Origin: Phaeoceros laevis
Lineage: Eukaryota; Anthocerotophyta; Anthocerotopsida; Notothyladales
Direction: 5' to 3'
DNA: 51,589 nucleotides
NCBI GenBank assembly: GCA_049999765.1
Contig: JBNGIQ010008825.1
Span: forward strand, 45,507 to 97,095
Shown here: in pieces, positions 35,110 to 45,363 of the stretch
Position numbering within the stretch: the first letter of the stretch is position 1
Layout of the letters: every line of letters starts with the position of its first letter
Notes under the pieces: model-generated
What the model saw: only the letters and a program-made list of their open reading frames with translations
Database searches by the model: none
What the model was told of the DNA's origin: nothing
Translations under genes and position numbers: made by a program

Positions 35110-36264
35110 ATGTGGCCATTGCTAGAGTTGGTTAATATCATTGACTATCCTAAGCCTGCCGTCTTCTACAGCTGCGAGGTCTTCCACCTGCTTGCTCGCA
35201 TCCACCACAAAGAACCTTTGTCCACTTGGAGCAAGGAATGGCTCGAGTTCTGGAACCGATTTGTTGTGCCATTCCCACAGCGTTGCCCCTACTGCCACAA
35301 GGACGAGAAGGCATGGAAGGATCCTCCTCCGCCTCCGCATCTCTTCATGAAGAAGGGAGACGGCATCCTGGCTAGCGACGGGGTGCATCCAGGCCTCTAT
35401 AAGTCCCGCTTCTCCATCCTGTTCCCTTACAGCTCTCGCCAAGCGCTCAAGATGATCCACTACTTGGACGCCGGCACTATTGCGCACAAGCGTAAGAGCT
35501 ATCGGAGGAAACCTGATTTCCCAATTCGCGAGCCCCACGGCGGGCTCTTAGCTAGCGACGGCCAACACCTGCCCTTCATCCACTCCCGCTTCTCAAAACT
35601 CTTCCCCTACACATCTCGTAAGGCGATTGCCATGGTGAATTGGGCCGACCCAGGCCCTCCTCCTCGTCACCCCATCAAGATGTGGCACGACGGCAAGGTG
35701 GTTTGGGAGGATCCCCCGGAGGTCCAACCCCTAAAGCCCATTCCTCCCCCGCCTGAGAGGCCCAGGAAGAAGCTTAAGGCGGGCGGAGGACTTTTGTCTA
35801 GCGGGGGGAAGCGTGTGCCTGTGCCGAAGTCCCGCTTTTCCACTCTGTTTCCTTACACATCCCAGAAGGCGCTAACAATGCTTCCTTGGGCTGATCCTGG
35901 ACCACTCCCTATTCATCCTATAAAAACATTCCCCAAGCGAGTACTTGAGCCCATCTCTGAGGTTCAGCCACAAATAGAAGCACCACTGCCTCCTCCTGAA
36001 AAATTAGACAATCCAGCAGGTGGCAAACTTAAGAAGGGCAAGAAGATAGGACAAGAGGAGGTGTCTCCTCCACCTCCTCTTGCTCCTCCAATTGGAAAAG
36101 TTCCCAGCGACGAGCAGAAACAAAACAAAGGTAGACAACAAGATGCACAAAATGCTCCACCGCCTCCCCAAACCAAAAAGAAACAAGGGCAAAGTTCCCC
36201 ACAGACACCACCGGAGCTTCCACCTGTAGAAGCAAAGAAACAGAACAAAAGTGCAAAGAAGTGA
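35110..36264 (+). CDS. Proline-rich protein with triple ~50-residue repeat, unrecognised
   Basis: Uninterrupted 384-residue frame from ATG 35110. The N-terminus (1-60) is aromatic-rich and holds a CPYC pair (59-62). Three repeats follow at about 82-122, 143-190 and 224-272, with consensus G-G-[IL]-L-[AS]-S-[DG]-G, then SRFSxLFPYxS[RQ]KA, then a W/LxDxG turn; the last two add PxHPIK. The spacers and the C-terminal 110 residues are Pro- and Lys-rich with PPPP runs, so probably disordered and strongly basic. No signal peptide or membrane helix is seen. Codon use is GC-rich, unlike the AT-rich flanks. I do not recognise the family. It could be a lineage-specific gene or belong to a mobile element. 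The opposite-strand frame at 35122-35538 is a shadow. Confidence 0.7.
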   Translation: MWPLLELVNIIDYPKPAVFYSCEVFHLLARIHHKEPLSTWSKEWLEFWNRFVVPFPQRCPYCHKDEKAWKDPPPPPHLFMKKGDGILASDGVHPGLYKSRFSILFPYSSRQALKMIHYLDAGTIAHKRKSYRRKPDFPIREPHGGLLASDGQHLPFIHSRFSKLFPYTSRKAIAMVNWADPGPPPRHPIKMWHDGKVVWEDPPEVQPLKPIPPPPERPRKKLKAGGGLLSSGGKRVPVPKSRFSTLFPYTSQKALTMLPWADPGPLPIHPIKTFPKRVLEPISEVQPQIEAPLPPPEKLDNPAGGKLKKGKKIGQEEVSPPPPLAPPIGKVPSDEQKQNKGRQQDAQNAPPPPQTKKKQGQSSPQTPPELPPVEAKKQNKSAKK

Positions 36265-36403
36265 CCAGGTCCCGATTACAAAGTTACAAACTAATCTAAC
36301 GAGTTTCTATACAACATGTGCACTTTTTCCAAATGTTTACCAATGTAAGTTAGAGTGTTCAGAGTGTCCTCTAGTTATGTGCAGCTCAGTAGCCAGAAGC
36401 GGT

Positions 36404-36436
36404 GCTTCGAAATTACGAAGCGCATAATTTCGAAGC
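36404..36436. repeat. Inverted repeat, 12-bp arms
   Basis: GCTTCGAAATTA (36404-36415) and TAATTTCGAAGC (36425-36436) are exact reverse complements with a 9-base spacer. Likely part of a small foldback element. Confidence 0.85.
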
Positions 36437-37691
36437 GCCATTTCATTCTTTTGAAACGTAAAAGCTTACGGAAATTGACGGAGTTTCTAAGAAATGAGAT
36501 CGAAAACCCAACTTTTCAATTGTAGGCTTAGCCCTGCCCGCCCGCGAATATCCTCTTGATTGTAGGAGCTTAGAGCAGAAACATGTCACCGGTCTATGTT
36601 CTAATGCGGAAGATTTATGCCAATGCTGGACCTTGAAAATGGATGAGTTGCTCATGACAGAAGCTAGCCTGGTCAAAGGGGCTGTGAGGCACCCCGTTCA
36701 TTTAAGCTTAGAATACGCTGAAGTTCATTAGAGTAGCAGGCATGACTTGTAAGGATAATGACAAGCTAGAGTCATGTATAGAAACCAGGCACGACAGGTG
36801 ACACCTGGTTACAAAGAGCTGGTAGTCTCGAGCACTACTTAAGAAGGCGTGGGGGCCGAGAGCTTTTCAAATTGATGTTTCGCGAGTTGAAGTCCAGGGC
36901 GAGAGGCCAAGGATAGAATTACGCGCATGCACTGAAGTCCAAGGGGTTAGCTAGCTAAGGGTGCGTGGTGACGCTGTAGGCGTGTTCTGAGTGAAGCTTG
37001 CTCTGGTTGATGCTGGATCTTTTGGTTTTAAGGGAGTTTTAAGGGGTCGAAGCCAGTTGTGTGTTTTGACGTGTCGGCTTGTTAAGATATGCTCAGGTGC
37101 ATTGTTCGAGGAGTTACACGGTATACTACATGAAGCAGGTCACTCCAAGGAGTGGACGAAAAGCCAAACCGTGCCTCCAAGTGGCAGAGAGGTGGAAAAA
37201 ATTGTCAAAAGGGAGAGCTCTATCGTTGCGTAGATTAGCGCTGGAGGGTGATCTTAAGCGCATCACTTGGCAAATCATTAGGACGCGATGACACTTCTTT
37301 CTGCGCTTTTGTCCTGCCTGAAACTTTGATGTGCGTAGAGAGAGGATTTCTTTACTGACCACATTGCCTAGGAGTGGAGCGATTAGGCTGTGCTAGCTGC
37401 ACCGCACGGCATCTGAGGCCTAGCCAAACAGTGGTCTAACAGGGCGTGTACAATTTTGGTGCAGGGACCACAAGCTGGAATAGCTTGTTCGAATTCAGAA
37501 GCTAGGTCATGGCCTGCTTGCTACGGCCTGCTCGTAGCCCAGGGACCTATTATTATTGTTGTGGCTATTGCGGTCCCGAAAGAGTCTTCCCAGCTATGGG
37601 TGGGCTGAGTGCTACCACAACGCCTCCATCCCGGCTCCCATGACACGTCGCGAGATCCATGTAGGCTAGCCTGTGCACTCGGATTTCGGTT

Positions 37692-37753
37692 GCACCTTCG
37701 CGCGTTCAAAATTATGCACATTTGCTTTGCGTAATTTGCATGCGCGAAGGTGC
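37692..37753. repeat. Inverted repeat, 12-bp arms, 38-bp loop
   Basis: GCACCTTCGCGC (37692-37703) and GCGCGAAGGTGC (37742-37753) are exact reverse complements. The loop is partly self-complementary (AAATTATGCA, TGCGTAATTT), so the whole 62 bp folds back on itself. Confidence 0.85.
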
Positions 37754-38211
37754 TAGCTTGGAAGAATTACTAACAAATAAGACTATTTGTTACACGTAAA
37801 TACTATTTACCTATTGTAAATATGCCAATTCCGAAGCGCCACAAAAAAAGATGCACGCGTCTTACGATTCTTACATTTCTTTACCGAGTCCGCTTTTAAA
37901 CGATGTGGCCAATAAGATGTGTAGTTGCCAAAGGTTCTTTTAATACATTAATCAGCAATCATCCATGAGTTAATTGACAAGCACATAATCAAAGCGACAC
38001 ACCCACTGAGGATCCTGTAAGGTTGAATATTTCAATAAAAATGTGAGTGAAGGCACGTCATGGACATAGCACCTTTTTGCTGCGCCTAGCCACAACAACA
38101 ACCAAGAGGCAAGCTAGCTATCCATGGCTGCGTCGGGCCGCACCCATGGCCAGCCGTCCATTGAAGAGGCGAGCTAGTTAGCCATGGATGCCCAATCGTG
38201 GTCTAAGTGCA

Positions 38212-38228
38212 GTAGTAGTAGTAGTAGC
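38212..38228. repeat. (AGT)n microsatellite
   Basis: About five to six AGT units next to the repeats around the third assembly gap. Confidence 0.9.
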
Positions 38229-38254
38229 AAGGAGCCGCGCTATACCCATTCCAC

Positions 38255-38410
38255 GTTGGGATCGAGCACGCCGTCGTGTCCGTGGCATGCCAAGTATTAC
38301 TNNNNNNNNNNGTTGGGATCGAGCACGCCGTCGTGTCCGTGGCATGCCAAGTATTACTACTCGACATGCCATCGTGTCCGTGGCATGCCAAGTATTATTA
38401 CTCGACATGC
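38255..38410. repeat. Short tandem repeats around a 10-N gap with 47-bp identical flanks
   Basis: N run at 38302-38311. Bases 38255-38301 (47 bp) are identical to 38312-38358. Further copies of CGTGTCCGTGGCATGCCAAG with the spacer TACTCGACATGCCAT continue to about 38410. Confidence 0.9.
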
Positions 38411-38414
38411 CATC

Positions 38415-38660
38415 TATGACGGTTAAGCTATGTCATGTTAGTTACTAGATTTCATGTTTTTTACTAGATTTCATGTTAGTTACTAGATTTTAGTGTAGAT
38501 TGTAGATTTCATTGTAGCTAAGATTTCATTGTAGATATTGGTTTTTGAAAACCAATTGATAGAGCACACTGCCCTGAGTGGGTATTGAACCCGGCCACCC
38601 CTTTGGGGGGTGGGGTTCTTTACCACTTGAATGTCCCCAAAGGGAGCATTCAAAAACGTG
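38415..38660 (-). mobile_element. tRNA-like SINE remnant (tentative)
   Basis: On the minus strand, from about 38632 downward, AAGTGGTAAAGAACC resembles a tRNA A box and about 40 bases later GGGTTCAATACCC matches the B box consensus. Continuing in the same direction, the sequence ends in short repeats of ATGAAATCTAGTAACTAAC (38430-38520), as do many SINE tails. No target-site duplication was found, so this is a tentative call. It is not an intact tRNA. Confidence 0.4.
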
Positions 38661-39309
38661 CAGATCACGCTTGTATAAGTTGCATCTAATCGTTGCATGT
38701 TTGATAGACTAGCGCGAGCACTAGAACGAATGATTGTATGTTTTATGTTTTGCATCGAGAATACATTAAGTGACACGGAACGATAGCTGTTCCAACCGTT
38801 TCCTACTCTGCCCTAACTATTACGAGGTGTGTAGTTAACACTAATGTTATTTAGCTCCAACAGTGAAGTCATGGCCAGACTTGGCTTGCTATAGGAGCCA
38901 TGTATAAGTGATGCATTGGAGAAGTTTTTTTTACTAACCCAAGGTCTTTTTATTTATAAATACGATGCATTTAGAAATACGTCTTTAGTTAGGCGGCTTA
39001 CTTAGGTGACTAGGTTAATTAAGACGAATTGGATAATAGGTTCCATGTCGCACTTGACAATATTTCCATGTCTGTACTTGACATACTCCCTGTATTCCCA
39101 GCAACACACTAGAATTCATTATCATTCATTGGAGAAGTTATTTGATACTTCCTTTTCTGCATTACCTGTAATTTTCAGTGAATTGCTTGGGTTTTATTGA
39201 ATTTAAGTTCACAACCCGATCAATAGGGCAAATGACTCCAGCATAGGTCTCCAAATAACATCTCACATATACATGTACACTATAGAGAGAAGGATCGCCC
39301 AAATAGAGC

Positions 39310-39519
39310 TTAACCCTTAAGAGCCCAACCGGACAAAAATGTCCGGTTGGGTCCCGTTGGGGTGCTGATGGCCCCGGGAAAGCCTATCGGCGTGAGTAAC
39401 AGGCTGTGTCCCGTTGGGGTGCTGATGGCCCCGTTATGGGGTCGACACCCCGGGAAAGCCTATCGGCGTGAGTAACAGGCGTTTCCGTGCGTATGGGTTC
39501 CCGGGCTTTTAAGAGTTAA
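39310..39519. mobile_element. piggyBac-like MITE
   Basis: A 202-bp non-coding element (39314-39515) lies between two TTAA tetranucleotides (39310-39313 and 39516-39519), the target duplicated by piggyBac transposases. The ends form a 13-bp terminal inverted repeat with two mismatches: CCCTTAAGAGCCC on the left, and CTCTTAAAAGCCC as the reverse complement of the right end. Just inside the left end is a perfect hairpin, CCCAACCGGACA / TGTCCGGTTGGG with an AAAA loop (39324-39351). Internally GTCCCGTTGGGGTGCTGATG and GGGAAAGCCTATCGGCGTGA are each duplicated. No transposase is encoded. Confidence 0.75.
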
Positions 39520-39534
39520 GAGAAAGATGCATAA

Positions 39535-39590
39535 ATAGTTTGTGATATTGTGAAACCTTGCAATAGTTTGTGATATTGTGAAACCTTGCA
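39535..39590. repeat. Tandem duplication, 2 x 28 bp
   Basis: ATAGTTTGTGATATTGTGAA plus eight further bases, in two exact consecutive copies right after the MITE. Confidence 0.95.
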
Positions 39591-40574
39591 AGCTATCCGT
39601 ATGGAAGTAGTGCTTCTGTTATAGTTAATTGTTTTATGCACTACTTCATGATTCATGAGAGAAGTGAACTGACTAGATCTACCCGTACTACTCTATTATA
39701 GTCTAATCTACAAGTCTTGTGGTTTTGTAACGAGTCGTGTGGATCTGCTGTTCCACTATGTTGCAGTTCGAAGTTCACTTGGGTGCAGCTCTGGAAGACA
39801 TTACCGTGCATTCTCTTTGTCCACGATTTCACGATCCAAGCGGGTTTTCATGATCCCTGAAAGCTAGAATGCACTCGGATGTGCTGTCAAGGCTGGTTTC
39901 CTAAAAGCAGACATCTCATCATTCGGCTCGTACTCAAACCCATTCCCTACCAAGGTAAAGCACTCACGAGAACTTCACACAAAACTTCCTTTGCAAGCAC
40001 ATTCCGAAAAAAAAACCCCACAGATAAATCCCGGCTAAAGACCAGGCTAGCACTTGTGCAAGGGCAGGAACAGCTTCTTTGCCTGCAGTCCACAGCAGCA
40101 CAGCCGTCCAAACAAAAAACACGGACAAGTGATAAGGATTTCTACAAATTCAGAATCTAAATCTCCACATGCGGGCAGGAACTGAATCACTTGAGTACTA
40201 ACTAGAGGGTCATGATAAAGGCCACGCACTACACAGCAAGATAGATGCAAAGGCCCTTCAACACCTCTACCGACAAACAACCCTTCAACACACCACGAAT
40301 GCCCCACATAGGCGAGTTCAGTGGATCCCAGAACATGTAGAACTCAGGAAGTATCCCTCTCAGAAATCAGTCCAGATACTAGACAAAGAACTCCGCTACA
40401 AAACTTCATTGACAGTGAGACACTTCTTACTCCTCTGGTCCAAGTGACTGCATGAATGCCCCCTCAGTTTGGACTACCTTGGCCAGATCAGGTCACTCCC
40501 GCCCACAACTGCATGAGACAGACAATTAAGTGTTACTTCCTAGCAATGGGCAAAGCGCACAAGTAGGGGTTATA
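39591..40574. other. No gene seen
   Basis: About 1 kb without a supportable coding region. The small frame at 39879-40160 (+) shows no domain. Confidence 0.4.
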
Positions 40575-40990
40575 GCAGCCTCCATGTGGCGAAAGTGGAA
40601 AGAAACGCCAGAACACGTACCAGTTGCCTTGTGTTGCAGTGGTGGCCTTGGCCAGTGCAAGAGCTATGTCTCTGCCTCTTGTCCTCTAGGTCAGCTGCGC
40701 TGCAGATCCATGTAACCACCATTAGAGCATTCAAGAACCCTGTAAGCTGACACAGAGTGAACTTGCCAACAAGACCAACAGCAGCCTCCATGTGGCGAAA
40801 GTGGAAAGAAACGCCAGAAACAAACACGTACCAGTTGCCTTGTGTTGCAGTGGTGGCCTTGGCCAGTGCAAGAGCTATATCTCCGCCTCTTGTCCTCTAA
40901 ATCAGCTCTGCAGATCCATGTAACCACCCATTAGAGAATTCAAGAAACCAGTAAGCTGACAGAGTGAACTTGCCAACAAGACCAACAGCA
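40575..40990. repeat. Tandem duplication, about 2 x 210 bp
   Basis: A segment starting GCAGCCTCCATGTGGCGAAA occupies 40575-40790 and recurs at 40791-40990 with a few substitutions and small indels. It includes CACGTACCAGTTGCCTTGTG and GTAACCACC, which on the minus strand look like exon and splice-donor sequence, so an exon of a lost or unrecognised minus-strand gene may be duplicated. Confidence 0.9.
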
Positions 40991-41655
40991 CCGACCAACT
41001 GCCTTACCCGGACTTAATGTGGAGTGGCACAGGTGATCGGCCCGGCTTCTGGTCTTGCTACCCCACATGGTAATCGCTTGCCAAGCATGGTCCCAACCGG
41101 AAACGATGCTACTCCCAACAACTCAACAGAAATGCCCAGGACGACCAGGACCCATACCACACGCATTGGACTACCAATGGAAGACATGCAGACAACTGAA
41201 CTGCTGGGAGCACCAAACAGCTCTTCGAGGACAATTGAGCATGCATAGGGTTTCAACGTTAGTGTTCTGTGCTTCTCGTGTGTTGGTGGTGCAGGAAGGT
41301 AAACGCTGAAGAACGGTCTGCAAACTTGAATAACAGTAGTGTGGGAGTGACAGAAGGCTTTGTAACAGCCATGCATTCTTTAAACAGGAGGAGAACAAAC
41401 AATCTGCATATTGCACATCGGATTAGCATAGAGTACAATCAAAGACATTCTATTTTAGACGAGCCCGGAGCAAGGGCAAACAGTCAAAGCGCCGCATGAG
41501 AGAGATCTCTTGGCACAACCAGAAACGACCGCATGCTTTGGGAGCACTTTTCGCTGGGTGAAGTTCCAAAGATAAGCTATGGCACAAACAACATTCATCG
41601 CTCTTAGTAGCTCTCCACGACCACAAGACAAGCATGCTGTAGTTGCCGAAACTGG
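40991..41655. other. Possible remnant of a minus-strand gene
   Basis: The minus-strand frame 41014-41376 contains one clear hydrophobic segment (VVWVLVVLGISVELLGVASF) but no splice structure I can confirm. I do not call a gene. Confidence 0.35.
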
Positions 41656-43116
41656 TCAGTGCTTGGGCGGCCGTTGATCCTTGGGCTCCTCCTCGTCTTC
41701 TCTACTTCTCTTTCTTTTGACTGCGGGAATCTCCTTCACATCCTCCTCCTCCTCCTCCTCTTCCTCAACGTCATCTTCTTCCTCTTCATCTTCGCCGGGC
41801 TCGAAGTCACTGGCTCCGTCATCATCCTCTGCCTGTGCTATTGGCTGAACCAGGTACTCCGTCCCATATTCGTCTTCGTCCTCCTCCTCTTCCTCCTCTT
41901 CGGCCTCCTCCCCCTCGTTGTCCACCCCATCGTCAGCATCTTCCTCGTCATCCTCACCGAGCTCGCCGTTTTCGTCTTCTTCGTCATCATCTTGGGCCTC
42001 TATCTCGCCTTCAGTACTAGCCACAGCCCCGCTGGCGTGCTCGGTGCCTTCCTCGTCCTCTTCCTCGTCTTCATCAGCTACCTCCTCATCGCTGTCTTCC
42101 AGTTCTTGCACCTCCACGTTCTCTTCTACATCCTCCTCTACTTCTTCATCCTCCACATCCTCCTCATCGGAGCCATTATCCACCCTTTGGTCCTCAGCCA
42201 CCACGTGAGTACCTGCGTCGGCTTCTTGGTAGCTGCCCCCTTCTTCCTCCTCCTCCTCCTCATCTATCTCCTCCTCTTCATCTCTTTCCTCATCGTCGTC
42301 AACCTCGTCGTCATCATCGTCCGGCTGGGCAGCCACACGGCTCTTGGAGCCCTCTTCCTCACCGTCAGCGTCCACAGCATCTCCGTTGACGTCGTCCACA
42401 TCCTCCTCCTCAGACCCTTCCTCCTCCTCGTGCTCTTCCTCCTCTTCTTCCTCCTCCTCGTCCGACTCGGGCCGCTCGTTGTTCTCCGAGTCCACCTTGT
42501 CCAGATACTGCAGCGACTTCATCATGCCGAAGACCCGCGCACGGTAGTCGGGCACCCGGGTCACAGGGCACTCATACAGGTCCAAGCATTTGAGCTTGAG
42601 GCGGGCAAGCGGCGCTAGGTCCTCCAACAGTTGAATTTTGTTGTTGGAGAGATCGAGGTCAGCAAGAGACTTGAGGCCCGCATGCACCAGGTGCTCTAGC
42701 CCCCCGCTGATGCGGTTATCACTCAAAATAAGCTGCTGCAGATTGGGCAGGCAGGGGAAGTCCGCAAGCGTCGAGAGCCCTACGTTGGCTATGGAGAGGT
42801 GGCGCAGCTGCGAAAACTCCTCAAGAAGAACCGCCGGCGGCAGCCTGCCCTGCACACACTTCACCGCGCCATCCAGTGTGAGCGAGCGGGTGGTGGCGGG
42901 GTCCTCGCTCCCCCGCGCCGCCTCCACCGCCCGCTCCCAGGCCTCATCCATCTCCCACGGGGCGCCTGGCCTCGCCAGGCTCTCCCCCTTGTTGCCTCCT
43001 CCCGTCCTCAGCCCTGTGTCTCTCGTCGCGGCTTGTCTCCACCGATCCTCCTCCTCTTGGAACGCCCTGACGGCGTCCCAATCTTGCGTCCCGGCCTGCC
43101 TCGGTCCAACGGCCAC
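41656..43116 (-). CDS. ANP32-type acidic leucine-rich nuclear protein
   Basis: Single-exon frame of 486 codons. The likely start is Met56 (base 42951), giving 431 residues, because MDEAWERAVEAA is the usual N-terminus of plant ANP32-like proteins and the preceding 55 residues resemble translated 5' UTR. Four to five leucine-rich repeats follow (LRHLSIANVGLSTL, LQQLILSDNRISGG, LADLDLSNNKIQLL, LKCLDLYECPVTRV) and the LRR-cap motif with YLDKVD. Then comes a long Glu/Asp tail of about 230 residues and a basic end KRKRSRE that is probably a nuclear localisation signal. ANP32 proteins act as histone chaperones and in chromatin and phosphatase regulation. The tail is longer than in animal ANP32 proteins. 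The 319-codon frame on the opposite strand is the antisense of this tail. Confidence 0.9.
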   Translation of the reverse strand: MAVGPRQAGTQDWDAVRAFQEEEDRWRQAATRDTGLRTGGGNKGESLARPGAPWEMDEAWERAVEAARGSEDPATTRSLTLDGAVKCVQGRLPPAVLLEEFSQLRHLSIANVGLSTLADFPCLPNLQQLILSDNRISGGLEHLVHAGLKSLADLDLSNNKIQLLEDLAPLARLKLKCLDLYECPVTRVPDYRARVFGMMKSLQYLDKVDSENNERPESDEEEEEEEEEHEEEEGSEEEDVDDVNGDAVDADGEEEGSKSRVAAQPDDDDDEVDDDEERDEEEEIDEEEEEEEGGSYQEADAGTHVVAEDQRVDNGSDEEDVEDEEVEEDVEENVEVQELEDSDEEVADEDEEEDEEGTEHASGAVASTEGEIEAQDDDEEDENGELGEDDEEDADDGVDNEGEEAEEEEEEEDEDEYGTEYLVQPIAQAEDDDGASDFEPGEDEEEEDDVEEEEEEEEDVKEIPAVKRKRSREDEEEPKDQRPPKH

Positions 43117-45363
43117 TTCAATGACCAGTTGATGCTGCCCTCCCTATCTTGCTCCTGCCTCTCTACGTTCCTCCCACAATCCCACTGTCTCTTGCTCCCT
43201 CCTTGCCTGGCTGCATGCCTGCAGACCCTGCACGTTGGTGCAAGCGTCTCCTCTCCTGCCTCGCCTCCCCAAGCTCACCCCGTCTGCCCTAGCCCAGCCC
43301 CCTTGGTTTCTTTTTCGTATTCTTCCTTTACCTAGTTTTCTTTTTCTCTCTCTCTCTCACTGACATGGCCCACAGTGCCCCACACGCGTTCTTTGGTCAC
43401 GCATCGGCATTGCTTCCGCGATAATCTATATGTCCTTGATTCACGCACAAAGACCGCCGAGCCACTCCAAGGAATCAATTCAAATGTCTTGTGTAGGGAA
43501 CTCCTTTGTCTCTTTCACCATCACGGCAGCAACATGCATCTTGGAGACATGTCCCTCTACCTATGGGAATAGTCCGCTGTGTCGCTGCACAGGGAGTGAT
43601 CTGGCAACAATCCCGGAAGACGGCATAATCAATATGGGGAGGTCTGGTTGGGTCGGTGCATTAAAGTGCTATGGGCCAAGTCAGGCGACTTATGTGTCTT
43701 GTCAAGCTTTTTGCATGCCTGATGAAGAAATTGTTGGATGCAGAAAATTCTGCCTAGCAACCGAGCAACACCGGCCTGCCAAAGTGGTGGGAATTGCCCA
43801 AAGTTCATTTCCATGTAGCCTGCTCAAGAGCGTTGAACCGGCTGGTGGATATCTCCGGCGGTTTGGGTGAACCTGGTTAGCAAAGCTGGGCTTGAAGTTC
43901 GAAACTAGGTGACGTGTACTGCATGATGTTGAGGCTGGCTAAGCTGAAAATTGCCCATGTTGTGAGCAGAGGCTTTGAACTGCAGGCTACCACCAAGACA
44001 GTACAGATATACAGATGTCAGACCACAATGTGCTTTGCACTGTGGGGTCAAGCCAGTACGAATTAACCCAGTACGAATGCTTTACCAACATGATGCCAGC
44101 CATATTCCCGCCCGGGAACAGGAGGGAAGGCCTCCAATCTATGTGCAGGTGTGCACGGCTCCTTCCAGTTATGTTATGTCCGCAACACTTCCTTGCTGTC
44201 TGAGCACGTATTCATGGGTCTGCAGTTTTGGCCTAGGAGCAGGCCTAGTTGAGGATCCTAATGTCAACTTGCAAGCCGCCAAGGATATGAAGCTTACACG
44301 CTTACGAAGTCAAGGAAAACTGTGAACAACGTCGACGCTTCTACGGAGAGGGTATGCGGCCACCTTATCATGGTTACAAAAACTTGGGGAAGGTATTGCT
44401 CTTTCTGTTTTGGACAAACAAGTGCAAAAAGCGATTCGTGTGTTGTCAGACATGGGGCAGTTCAAGGCCTGAGATACTGTTTACTTCAACAGAGGAGAAG
44501 TGGATTTTGGACAACAGGGTGAAGTTGGAAAATGCAACACACCTTCAGGTTTTGTTTTTGAATAAATCTGGCACAGCAGTGAAAGGCAGCCATTGCCACA
44601 TTTACGACTTCCGACTTGATTTCTTGGTGTACTGAGTTCTAGTGGAGACAACGGAAGGCAAAAACTTAGGTTACAATCTGAAGCATGCGTCGTTGGGTCC
44701 AGCTCTTATTGTTTGTCCAAGCATGCCCAAGCTAGTGGTTGAACCGGTCATACATCGAAGCTGTGCCCTGGACAGATTAATCCAGGGATGGAGTGAAATC
44801 TGTCTGTCATGAGGGTTGGCAATCACTTCTATTACCGCCTCAGGAATTTGTGCTAGCTTGTGCTGCAGCTACCCTACGTAATGCTTAGGGTAAAGCGGTT
44901 TCCTGTGTCTCCGAATATTTTCTACCTGCAGCGTGATCTTAAGTTCTTAACCATAATCGAACAACCTTTTTCTTTAACAAACGCTTTGGATAAAAAGTAT
45001 TAAGGACTAAGAAAGACTTAGTATTAAAGACTTACTCGGAATATGTTTGTGGAACTTTCAAACTTTCTACTTGTAAAGTTTGTATGTATGGCGTTCAAGA
45101 GCAACCATCGCATCGATCAGTAGGCCCCCTGGCCGCCTCATTGCCCACCAATTCCGGATTCTCCATAAGACCCAAGCACTTTGCCACCAATTTCGGATTC
45201 TCCATAAGACCCACGAAGTTTTGGAGAAACTGCTACGCAATCAGGGTTTTAGTGGCGTCTCCTGGTCAAAAGGGTGGCAACACTTTGTGGCAACACTTTG
45301 TGGCCTCGCATTGCCCTGGGTTGTCGCACCGAAAGGGTGCTGTTAAGGTGCTACGGAATTGTG
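43117..45363. other. Stretch without a supportable gene
   Basis: Pyrimidine-rich sequence at 43117-43360 is probably the promoter and 5' UTR of the ANP32 gene. A 146-codon Cys-rich frame at 43430-43870 (+) has no recognisable domain. A 39-bp unit with CCGGATTCTCCATAAGACCC is tandemly duplicated at about 45144-45215. The frames at 43975-44635 are short and unconvincing. Confidence 0.4.

Larger units (their letters stand above)
36265..38183. other. Gene-free region with inverted repeats
   Basis: No supportable gene. Two clear inverted repeats occur (listed separately at 36404-36436 and 37692-37753). An imperfect direct repeat (GGCAAGCTAGCTATCCATGG, GGCGAGCTAGTTAGCCATGG) lies at about 38109-38187. 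Confidence 0.5.

Noticed and set aside
35122-35538. 138-codon minus-strand frame
   Set aside because: Shadow of the triple-repeat gene. The repeats and the coherent domain layout are on the plus strand.
41659-42618. 319-codon plus-strand frame rich in Leu, Phe, Ile and Val that looks like a membrane protein
   Set aside because: It is the exact antisense of the Glu/Asp-rich tail of the ANP32 gene. GAG/GAA repeats read backwards give Leu/Phe codons.
43430-43870. 146-codon Cys-rich frame that resembles a secreted peptide
   Set aside because: No signal peptide at its start, no regular cysteine spacing and no splice context.
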